DNA from: Tillandsia leiboldiana
Lineage: Eukaryota > Streptophyta > Magnoliopsida > Poales > Bromeliaceae
Length of the DNA stretch: 64,000 nt
Reading direction: 5' to 3'
Assembly (NCBI GenBank): GCA_029204045.2
Contig: CM055065.1
Span: 12,599,024 to 12,663,023, forward strand
The translations under genes and the position numbers were made by a program. The first letter of the stretch is position 1. Each line of letters begins with the position of its first letter. The notes under the pieces were generated by a model. The model was given only the letters and a program-made list of their open reading frames with translations, made no database searches and was not told the DNA's origin. Below are positions 22,854 through 32,115 of this stretch, piece by piece.

Positions 22854-22890
22854 TCCTCCCCCACTAAAAGAAAGTTTCGTCCCCGAAACT
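22854..22890 (-). promoter_or_regulatory. PPT and pre-PPT hairpin of D
   Basis: The minus strand reads CTTTTAGTGGGGGAGGA directly before the LTR start. AGTTTCG-GGGA-CGAAACT (22873-22890) is the pre-PPT stem, with the first loop base changed relative to C. Confidence 0.75.
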
Positions 22891-23540
22891 AAAACAACCC
22901 ACAACAACAAGACCAAACCGACAAAACCAACACAAACAACCAAGGAAGATAAGGCCCCACCAGCAGGAAAGTCATCAACCACCAACCCTCCATTTAGAAA
23001 ACAACTGAAATTAGCGAAAAGTTCGAAAATTCCGAAAGGCCAGTGCCTTTGCCCCAATCAAACAAGAACTGGTTCGGGCACTGTCTCCATTTCTGAAGCA
23101 GCCTTTCGAAGTTTTCGTCCCATTCGTAAATTTCAGCACAATAACGAGAAAAAAAGGGAGAGAGAGAAGTGTTGATGTCGTTCCTGCTGTGGCCACAAAA
23201 ACGAAGCTACAACTAACCAAGACTCCTACGGACACAACCTCTCGTCCTAAACAAACAAAGCTCCCGAGGTGGCGTCTGTCCAATGCCGCTGAAGCCAAAC
23301 TGCAGGAAGGATACGCCGGCAACCCAAGAAAATGAACTCCTCATGTCCAACTCGCGAAAGGGCAACTGCTCTCATTCCACAATCAGTCGTTGCACGAAAT
23401 CGCACCAACCAGTTCAACCCGTGTGCTCAATCCAAGTCCTGGAGCTGTCCTTAAATCGTCACACCTGCCGGTAAAATCCCAAGTCTCCACTGTACTGATC
23501 ATGTACCGCAAACCTCTACTCAAAGGATACCGCCAAGAAT
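22891..23540 (-). other. Noncoding 3' interior of D
   Basis: These 650 bases separate the gag/protease stub from the PPT where 3 kb of pol would be expected. The plus strand is A/C-rich (CAACAACAAGACC-like words). No RT, RNase H, integrase or chromodomain motif was seen in any frame. Confidence 0.6.
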
Positions 23541-24977
23541 CTAATGGCTAAAGCAAGTAGTGATATTCCTATCTCTTATCCATGCAAAAAAAATGCAGAT
23601 GCGCTACTAACACATGCGGGAAAAACAGCAATACAGGGATGCTCAAACTTAGCTGGCAGAAAAAAAAAAGTCATACCTGCTACAATGCGATCCGCTATCC
23701 TGCCGCCCTCCAACCGGATGGCCCAACTCATCCTCTCGATGTGGGTGGTCGTCGCTCTGTCTGCCCCGACGTCGTGGCCCTATCTGTCTGGCGGTAAATC
23801 GGAGGAGCTCCTTCATCCTGAAGAGGTAGCGGGGGTGCCGTCACAAGCGGCATTGCTGTAAGCACTGCTCGAGGGCATGCTGCCTAAAAATGTCCCGACT
23901 GTCCACACGAAAAGCATCGCCCCTGCCTATGGTCACACTGCTGCACTGCATGCGGCCCACCGCAGATGACACACTCATCATGATACTGCTGCTGGTGCCT
24001 CGGCTGTGGAGGACCTCCTGATCTCTGTCTCCTCTGAAATCCACGACCCTCAAACTGGGATTGTGGCGGCCCCGGGGGTCTCGATCTACTCGACTGTCCA
24101 ACATCAGGCGGCACTGGATGCCTCTCCCCGGAGCCGGTCCCTGGCGCTCCTTCCCTCTCTGACATAAACACCGTCCCTCGGGAAACCCACCGAGCACGCT
24201 CTATGGCTGCATCCAGAGTCGGTGACCGATGCGAGTGAACAAGGTGATAAATGTCCTGGTGCAGCCCTCTCTCAAACAAATCTACCCTCTGAGTCTCATC
24301 TGGGGCAACATGTGGCACACTGTTCAGCAACCGCTGAAACTCCCGAATGTACTCCTGAAGAGGCCGACTACCCTGATGCAACCGTCGAAGATCCCCTTCC
24401 AGTTTCTGCTTTGCACTATCGGGAAAATAGGCCCCGCGTAGCAAAGCTCGAAACTCTAGCCAAGTCATCAACTGAACTCCCGGTGGTCCAACTGGGCGGA
24501 CTCGACGCCACCAAGTCTCGGCGTCCTTCTCCAAATAGTGCGCCCCCAAATGCACCTGATGTTCTTCCTTAACGAAGAGGTTCTCAAACAACTTTTCATT
24601 GCCGCAATCCAGTTCTCAACTTCCCACGGCTCCGAACTCTGCCCTGAAAACCGCGGAGGGTGGAATTGGCTAACATAAGCCAGCTTGTCGGTGAGCTCCC
24701 TCTGCTCCTCAGCTGTCAGTGGGGCAATCTGAGTCGAGGTCGATGACGCCGCAACCGGAGGTACTGCTGGTGGCGCTGCAGGGAATGCTCTCTGTTCCAT
24801 CATACGCATCATGAGCTCCATGTTTTCCACTTGGCGCCTGGTCACCTCTGCCAACTGGGCAACCAGAGCCCGCAACTCTTGAACCTCACTCTGCTCTGTC
24901 TGCTCGGCCTCCCGCTGCTCAGGCTCCTCATCCAAGGTCGAACGCACCCTTGCCGCTGCACGACGTCTCGGCGGCAT
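23541..24977 (-). pseudogene. gag: gag of element D with a protease stub
   Basis: The start MPPRRRAAARVR lies at 24975-24977, 75 bases after the leader hairpin. A charged, coiled-coil-like segment (EVQELRALVAQLAEVTRRQ) leads to the capsid region with FHPPRFSGQSSEPWE. A one-base deletion near 24590-24600 shifts the frame; the next frame holds KDAETWW and the zinc knuckle CFSCGQSGHF-stop-AAC (stop at 23884-23886). Beyond it the frame continues toward a degenerate protease start (VAGMTFFF), which resembles VAGIILIS of H. Gag would coat genomic RNA; this copy is inactive. Confidence 0.88.
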
Positions 24978-25052
24978 CGCAGTCAACTGCAACAACAACA
25001 CACGTCAGGACAAAACAACCACTCAACCCGATCAGGCGAAAGTCTAAAACAG

Positions 25053-25112
25053 GTTACCCTTCCTAAAGCATTATGTTGTCTGCAGCCAACATAACCACTT
25101 TAAGAGAATAAC
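25053..25112 (-). other. Leader hairpin with palindromic loop (D)
   Basis: On minus TTATGTTG-GCTGCAGA-CAACATAA forms an 8-bp stem around a loop containing the palindrome CTGCAG. The outer arms (GTTATTCTCTTAAAG with CTTTAGGAAGGGTAAC) extend the stem with wobbles. It lies between PBS and gag ATG. Confidence 0.7.
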
Positions 25113-25252
25113 ATGTAAAATCACTCGTCCCATCCCTTGGGAGATGAATAAACTCAATCAGGACTCTCGTTAAAAGTCACGACGCTCACGTAGTCATCCT
25201 AATGTCCAACCACAAGCCTAGGGTCTCTAAGTCCACAATGACCTACATCCTA

Positions 25253-25265
25253 GGCTCTGATACCA
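25253..25265 (-). promoter_or_regulatory. Primer binding site of D (initiator-Met tRNA)
   Basis: The minus strand reads TGGTATCAGAGCC, complementary to the 3' end of plant initiator-Met tRNA, eight bases after the 5' LTR end. Confidence 0.92.
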
Positions 25266-25273
25266 CCCTAATC

Positions 25274-28200
25274 TGTCACGCCCCGGGGTCGAAACTGCGA
25301 TCCGGGCTCGCCAACAGATCCGCCGCCCATACGGTGAACCCCGTATAAACGAAGCGTCAAACCTGCAAAAGGAAGATACTATACTACACAGATATCAGAG
25401 CTGAAAAGTATACTGCTAGAAATAAATAAAATACATAAGTCTCTTAGTAATAAAAGTAAAGTACAACTCTATACCTCACTACAAGGGTCACTCAACAGTA
25501 ACTCTCTCAAAATACAAAAAAGTGGGTACATCTACTCTCTCTGGAGGACGACTGGTAGGGATCTATCTCGCGACTCACTTACCTCGATCAGCAGGATCAG
25601 CAACTGGTGCAGCAGGAACAGAAGCAGAAGTCCCTGGGGAAGAAATACACCACGGCGGGTGTGAGAACTACATCCCACAGTAGTTCTCAATGGGTGCCGC
25701 CAACAAGCCCGACGGTCTGCCCACTAAGTCTACTGGAGGCATAAAGTAACAAGAACAGTGCTGAAAGGAAAGAGCTAGAAAATAAACTCTACTGCTACTA
25801 TGCCTCTATCTAGATGCTCAAAAAGTGGAACAGATGGAAACATGATGCATCTACTAATACTCAAGTATAGTCACCCAATCTACAATGACTATCTCATAGG
25901 GTCCAGTCAAGCCTGCGCCAAACCTACTGCCACCTCATCCACACTGGGACGGGACTTATGTAGGGCGTCCCACACGGACTATCTCAATCTCAAGCGAACT
26001 CTATTGTATCAACTAGTCGCATCAACAACACGCACCCGGGGCATAGCTCGAGGGGAGCGACCCCACCGAACTCAAGTATCTCATCAGTCTCAACTGTCTC
26101 ATAAGCGGCACATGCAGGCTATAATCCACGATCAAACAAATCGGCAACTCGATGCTCAAAAGCACAACTCCATCGGAAAAAGACTCCATGACTCAATCAG
26201 AAAAAGTCCAAACACTCACAGCTAATAACGAAGATGGGTCCGAGAACCCCGAGAGACTAGAACCTACAACCCAAATCAAACAAGAACAGGCCCTAGGCAT
26301 AGCCCCTCGTTGTTCTCGACCCAGAGAGAAGGCAGCCCTTAGAACCCAGACCACTCGAATCATCTCGAGTGGGTAAGTTTATAAGAAACAGTGACATTTA
26401 TTACAGAAAACCATTTGATCTGAGAGAAATCCATTTTTAATAATTTTTAGTCTTTTTAGGAAAACAATTTGAAAATAAGTTTTATGTCCAAACCTCGATG
26501 AGCTAATGCCCTGGTCCTATCAAACAAGAACAGACTCAGGCGACTCTGCGAGGCTCGGAAGAAAACATTGGCTGACTAAAATCATGTGTGCGTCCAAAAA
26601 GGTTCTAAGTTCAAGGTCCTGCTGTCACTAGTACACTACTGCCACTACCACTGCAGTGACAACCAAAACAAAGTACACGGCATCTCGGGGTCACCGTCTA
26701 CCCAAACGGCTCCCGCTAGAACTAAACGACTAGCTCTATCTACCAGACTCCACTCGGCCCCCAAGCACGAGTGTAACGTGCATCCCACACTAAAGGAACC
26801 CAACCACTCAGCCCACTAACCGGGTGAGGAAGAAACTATGTCCAGGAATAGAAGAACAGTGTGGATGTCTAAGCATAAGTAAACCTAGCCCAGATGAGGG
26901 TTTTCTACTAGTCTGGTTACACATGCATCATATGGCGGGGGTGCTAGGTCAAGTTCCAAGATAACTATAATTTAACAGATAGTAGGAAGAAAAGATCACA
27001 TGCTAAACAAATAACACTAGGAGTATCAACAATCACATCCTAGCATGCTACAAAGGACTATCATGCATGATCCTACATCAATAGAATTACTGAACAGTCC
27101 CAAGGTCTTGAAGACGAGGGCACCCACCTGAAGGCGCTATCTGTCCAAGTCCCACAGGTGATAATACCCCGAAGTCAAAATATCTAGATCCAACAGGTCC
27201 AGCAATACCCGCAAACTCTCCAGGGTGCAACACAAGGCTTACAGTTACACTTAAATCCCAAAATTAACCAAGTACACGCAATCTGAAAATCAGTCCCGAA
27301 GATGCGCATTTTTCACCTGTAAACAATGCTCCAAAAAATCCAATAAAAACACTGCTATGATCCTCGCGTCGACACCTTCGAAACGGGTACCTGTACGTCC
27401 AAATCCGAGCCCCGTAGGCTGAGTTACAAATTCCAAAGTACAGGCGCGCAAAAGCTCACAACCACACAACTGTAATAATCTGCACAGTAAAAGGGGAAAC
27501 AGTATACCTTCGGGCAAGCCTCAGAAAAATCCCAGAAAAATACGACGATAATCCTCACGACGAGTAGATGCAAAAAGTGTACAGGCTCGTCTCGATCCGA
27601 CGCTCGAGTGCGGAGATAAAATTCCGGCAAGGGGCTATTGTCCATAAACTCCACCAGCAAAACAGTGGCTTAGAAATGTCTCGAAAACCGTGCCACGAAC
27701 TCAGAATCAAGCAAGTCGATCAACACAGAAAACGAAGGTGTACCTCTCGTGAATACAAAAATCGTCCAAAAATACCGTCAGGGTAGCTCTGTGGACCTCT
27801 CAAACCGAACTGCGATGATAACGGGCCTCCGATGAAAGTTCGTCGCTCTGTGCTACGATGCCGAAGTCGCCGACGCCGCGGCCTCCAAAAATTCCGGGCC
27901 TCCGCCAAAAGATGGTCAACACGAAGATCTCCAACTTTGCTGAAGGGTCCAAGGGTAGGGGAGCTCGGGAAAAGCCTCACACAAGAGGTGAAAGAGGGAA
28001 ATAAATAGGCCGGCCCGAGAAAAATCCAAAATTGGATTTTGGGCCCAAAATCCGGGCGCCCGGAACCTTCGGGCCGCTACATTGTTGGGCCCGGCCCAAC
28101 ACTGTGCGGGCCAGAAAGCCCGAGAACCCGCCACGCGTCCCACCGGCACTCCCCGCGCCCGGCGCACGCGCGCCCGCGAATCGCGGAGCGACGCGTGGCC

Positions 28201-28829
28201 GACATGCGGGCGTGGGGGTGGCTGCGCCCAGCCAATCACGGGGCGCCACGTGGCGACCCCACTCCGCTCCCCAACCACCGCCGTATGGCCACTTGCTCCA
28301 GCCGCTGTGTGGACCGCGCGCACCAGGACCCGCCAAACAAAAGCTGCCACGTGTCCCGCTCCTGGTCCACCGTGCACCCGTGCCATTCCATGGACCGCGC
28401 CTGCCGCGCCGGCCAATCGGGAGGCGCCACGTGTCCAGCGCCCGGTGCACGCTTCCGCGGTGGACCGCGCGGCTGCGCCTCCACCCGCCACCGCGCTCCG
28501 CCGCCAGCCGCCGCCGCCGCCTCTCTGGCCGCCGGAACAGTACCGCCGAACCTCGAAATCCGTGTCGGGTCATCCGGGCTCCGAAAAATACAAGTAAATA
28601 GCCCATTTCGATCGTTTTCGCACGCTGATTCCAAATCCGCTGTCAGTTTTGCCAAATTCCACTTCTAAAATTTCCCAAAAATTCCCGGAAAAGCAAACTT
28701 GATCCTTTTTCATGCCGGGTCCAAATCTTGGGTGCAATATGCGCGCAAACACCTCTAACACTCATCCTGGGTCTCCAGAAGTCACAGATCCAACAGTAAT
28801 CCAAGCGTGGGAATTTCCGGGTCCTCACA
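25274..28829 (-). repeat. D 5' LTR (3.56 kb, lineage 2)
   Basis: On plus it begins TGTCACGCCCCGGGG and ends GGGTCCTCACA. It has a weak U5 hairpin (ATACGG/CCGTAT, 25329-25346), a donor-like AGAG|GTACAC (27742-27743), a TATA-like TATTTATT (28000-28008) and ER-stress-element-like modules at 28177-28433. Parts of 25274-26950 are similar to J, whereas its U3 is different. Confidence 0.92.
28000..28433 (-). promoter_or_regulatory. Promoter of D: TATA-like site and CCAAT-N10-CACG modules
   Basis: On plus, CCAAT (28232-28236) is followed after exactly 10 bases by CACGTG (28247-28252), and CCAAT (28413-28417) after exactly 10 by CACGTG (28428-28433). Two decayed modules keep the same spacing: CCAAA/CACGTG (28333/28348) and CGAAT/CGCGTG (28177/28192). 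The spacing is that of plant ER stress element I, bound by bZIP28-type factors with NF-Y. The TATA-like site lies 180-430 bases downstream in the minus direction. Confidence 0.65.
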
Positions 28830-29555
28830 CCAGGGGCAGTTAAAGCGGGACTGCCCCAGTTTGTCACAACAGAAGCAATTGTCGTGCTTCCAGGAACAAA
28901 AGATCACCCGGTGTGCTCCTCCGCAGCTGATGCATGGCCGGTCCCCCCGCCGGCTCTGGTCCTCTTGCTGGCGTGCTTCTGGTTCCTTGTGGCGTCTTCG
29001 GATACTTGGGTGGTCGGCTCCCATTGGGAAAGTCATTCCCGGGATAAGGCTGGGGTCATTTCCGGCCCCCGGCTGGGCTCATGATCCTTCTGCCGGGTGC
29101 GTGCAACGGCCAATTCCCGCTCCACCAAAGTGGTCCTGTCGCTCACTTCTCGGGAAGCGGGTAAACCCACCGTCGGTATTACCTGAAAAGTGTCACTCCG
29201 TAGACCATCCCCGTGACGGCGGGCCGCGTGGGGTTCGTCTTTCCTAACAAAAGGGGATGCGCTCAGCCATGTCGTGGAATTGTTGTTGGAGTAGCCAATT
29301 CTCCAAAGTTGCCGGAGCCGTCATATCCACTTCTGCGCCATCGATTGAAGACCGGGTTCGGGCCATTACCCGTGCATACAAAGAAACCAAGTTAGTCCTA
29401 GACTTAATTGGTCTAGCACCTTGACCTACGAACTCTAGGACTCTATCCCTTTTTCCCGCGCTCACACTCGCACTCTACGCACCTACACCTTGGTTATCAC
29501 ATTGGTTAGTTGCTAGTGGCATTGCCCTCTGTGGATGTTGGACACTGATCGCCAT
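28830..29555 (-). pseudogene. gag: gag remnant of element C
   Basis: A minus-strand frame, the same as C pol, starts ATGGCGATCAG at 29555, 17 bases past the PBS. It reads through MARTRSSIDGAEVDM and ENWLLQQQFHDMAERI with several stops and reaches the nucleocapsid stretch at 28836-28934: CISCGG, then CFCCDKLGQSRFNC, a CCHC knuckle in which His is Gln. No capsid core such as AETWW is visible, so the gag is short or deleted. It is cut at 28830 by insertion D. Confidence 0.7.
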
Positions 29556-29571
29556 GGTTAAAGTCGTTTTT

Positions 29572-29582
29572 CTCTGATACCA
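29572..29582 (-). promoter_or_regulatory. Primer binding site of C
   Basis: The minus strand reads TGGTATCAGAG, 11 bases complementary to initiator-Met tRNA, seven bases from the 5' LTR end at 29590. Confidence 0.85.
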
Positions 29583-29683
29583 TATAATCTGTCACGCCCC
29601 GGAGGTTCTAGAAGAGCGGAAAATGTATACCTATTTTTTTTTTTTTAAATGAACCTTGCCTCCGGTGCGCGCCAGACCCGCCA

Positions 29684-29730
29684 CATATACAAATTCACTC
29701 CCCAAACGGGCGGAGCCTTCTTTGTATACG
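29684..29730 (-). other. 47-nt conserved LTR hairpin (copy in C)
   Basis: On minus, CGTATACAAA pairs with TTTGTATATG; the inner arms CTCC and GGAG are re-paired with different bases than in A and K. Confidence 0.7.
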
Positions 29731-30949
29731 TACGGCGTTCCGAGCACGACAAGTACTTTAACCATGCAATCATTGAGCAATAATAAGGAGAGATCACACC
29801 TAACGATACCATCATAATCACCACACTTTTCGAAAGGATAAATCCATAGGTTTGGAAAACGGTGTCCACACGACACCCGATTTTACAAAACGTTTTCGCA
29901 ATCTCTTTTAAGCGGCAACATTTTTTGAAAGGATAAATCCACGGGTTTAGAAATCAATGGCCACACGACACTTGGTTTGAAAACACTTTTAAAACCATTT
30001 TTATGTTCGAAACAAGTCGCATTCATAAACCTCAACAATCACAGATATAGTAGGTCATTCCTACACTAAGATCTCAATCCAATATCCACAATAACCCATT
30101 CACAAGTAATCACAGATATACTAACCAAACACAAAAAGAGATAACCATAAACTGTAAAGTTTACTAGCCTCAATAGCTAGGGACCTCTAACCGCTGCCTC
30201 ACCGTCGTCCCGGTTCCCACCCCTGCTTGGACCTGTCACAGTGTGGGTAGTCAGTGACTGATAAAGTAGATGTTAAACCAGTAAAAGCAATCAACTGAAA
30301 AAACAAATCGATACACCAGAGCATTCAATTCCCCCTCATGAACCGCTAAATCCCTGTCACAATCACGCTGGGCACCTACCCCAGATTTAAAACATGTTGG
30401 GCCCCAACCCCAGATACCGTGCTCAATTCTTGGTGCCTCCAACCCCTCTACTGCCCAAGTAGCAGTCGCCTCACCGTGAGGGGTCCTCATCATCCCTAGT
30501 CGTGGGGTACATGGGTAACCTTACCATCTTTCCGGAAAAATACACCCTGTGCAGTGGCCAGACCGCCGGTGTGCGTTTAAGCAAATACGAGCATATAAAA
30601 CAGTACTACGACCTCAGCCGCCTCAGTTAGAATATAAAACGGGATTCACATGCAATGGGGTTAGACAGTTTACCAAAATATTTACTTTAATCACACGAAA
30701 TACACGGGGACGACATTACACCGAAAATACCAAAGGTACCCACCTCGAATGTGCTGACCGGAACACCTGAGACCGAACCACGCCCACAATCGGCACTCGG
30801 ACCTAAAAAGTCCCCAAAAGAACTGCGGTCAGAACGGAAACATATTCTATAAATAAACCGAGTCCAAAACCCAAAAACACTACCAAAGACTCGGCACGGC
30901 GGTGGCGACGACGTGCGACGGGCGACACGGCCACCCCCGCGTCGTTGTG

Positions 30950-31500
30950 TAACATGCGGCCGCGCGGGCACCGGCCCCGCGCGGCACCGCATGCGGCTCG
31001 GCTGCACGGGCACCAGCCCCGCGCGGGCGCCAACCCCACGCGGCTCCACCCGCGGCGCGACCGAGCGGGCACTAGCCCCGCGCGGCGCTGCCTGCAGCGC
31101 GGCGCGGGCGCCAGCCCTGCGCGGCGGTGCGGCAGCCCGGCCGCGCGGGCTTGCCCGGCGCGGCACCGCCTGCAGCGCGGCGCGGGTGCCAGCCCCGCGC
31201 GGTGCTGCGGGCGGCCAGACCGCGCGGGCTTGCCCCTCGCGGCACCGCCTGCAGCGCGGCGCGGGCGCCATCCCCGCGCGGTGCTGCGGGCGGCCCGATC
31301 GCGCGGGCTTGCCCTGCGCGGCGCCGCTTGCAGCGCGGCGCGGGCACCAGCCCCGCGCGGCGCTGCGTGCAGCCCAACCGCGCGGTTTGCCCATCGCGGC
31401 GCCGCCTGCAGCGCGGCGCGGGCGCCGGCCCCGCGCGGCACTGCGGGTAGCCCGACCGCGCGGGCTTTGTCCCGCGCGGCGCCGTCTGGGGCCCGGCGAC
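30950..31500 (-). repeat. 78-79-bp GC-rich tandem array in the C LTR
   Basis: C(C/T)TGCAGCGCGGC recurs at 31091, 31169, 31248, 31327 and 31405, a period of 78-79 bp. The split sister LTR has the same array (7840-8290). Long Ala/Arg/Pro frames here are not coding. Confidence 0.9.
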
Positions 31501-32115
31501 AGCCCCGAGATGGCGGCGGCGACGGCGGATAAACCAAAAACGGCAAAAAACCCCTAAACGAAAACGGAAAAGAGCATCGCTTATCGCGATATCGTCGGAG
31601 AAGGCGATCCGTTCACGCTCCCGGCCTCGGCACGTTGATCGGGGATGATCGGGTCCCTCCGCTTTCTCCTTCTTTCTTCCTTTTCTCTTCCGGTTACGGT
31701 TTCTCTTTTCCTCTTTCTTTCTTTTCTCTCCGGCTAGGGTTTTTTTTCGGGAAAGGTGATTTCTCTTTCTTGGTACGTACCGTAGAAATCCACATCGGTT
31801 ATTTAATATTTAATTAATTATTTATTTATTTGTACGAGATAATTCCTTATCTCCTCAAAAAGCATGCACGATCTTTTGCACGGATTCTGATGCACACTAC
31901 GGTTACCGCGATCCTAAAAACCCCTTTCTGGGGGATCCGTAAGTCAGAATTCGGATCCGGTCGCACCGCCGTTCACCGTTTTTCGAGCTCTGTCACAGGA
32001 AAAATACCCGCACCTCAAGATTATCAACTTAAGTAAACCTGTTAATTATGTTTCCTCTAACTTATACTTTATTAGCAGGAGGGTAAAACGTTACAGGAAA
32101 AGTTGTGATATTACA

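Larger units (their letters stand above)
22463..28829 (-). mobile_element. Element D: gag-only lineage-2 retrotransposon with truncated 3' LTR
   Basis: The 5' LTR (25274-28829) is complete and 3556 bp long. The interior (22854-25273) is 2.4 kb and has PBS, leader hairpin, gag, a protease stub, hairpin and PPT but no RT, RNase H or integrase. The 3' LTR keeps only its first 391 bases (22463-22853), equal to 28443-28829. D lies inside C; CCAGG (28830-28834) is the expected right duplication, and the left one was deleted together with most of the 3' LTR and part of the C protease. It could be a TR-GAG type non-autonomous element or an internal deletion product. Confidence 0.85.
7062..32115 (-). 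mobile_element. Element C: Ty3/gypsy chromovirus, broken by five later insertions
   Basis: Element C reads on the minus strand. Its 5' LTR is 29590-32115, its PBS 29572-29582, its gag 28830-29555, its protease/pol 18948-22462 and its 3' LTR is split into four visible pieces between 7062 and 18905. A, L, J and K are inserted in the 3' LTR and D in the interior. The visible 3' LTR pieces total about 1.9 kb, which matches 30154-32115 of the intact 5' LTR. C itself sits in the protease codons of E: GGTGC (32116-32120) is the expected right target duplication, and the left end is outside the window. Confidence 0.92.
29590..32115 (-). repeat. C 5' LTR (2.53 kb, lineage 1)
   Basis: On plus it runs from TGTCACGCCCCGGAGG to GTGATATTACA. 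This copy has no large insertion and serves as the empty-site reference for A (30154), L (31437), J (31601) and K (31860) in the sister LTR. It holds the 47-nt hairpin, an acceptor-like site (AG at 30233-30234), a GC array and a donor whose GT has become AT near 31583. Confidence 0.94.

Noticed and set aside
27916..28668. Frames of 170-209 codons on both strands
   Set aside because: They overlap the promoter of the D LTR with its CCAAT and CACGTG modules; they are GC-driven and the 3' LTR copy is truncated.
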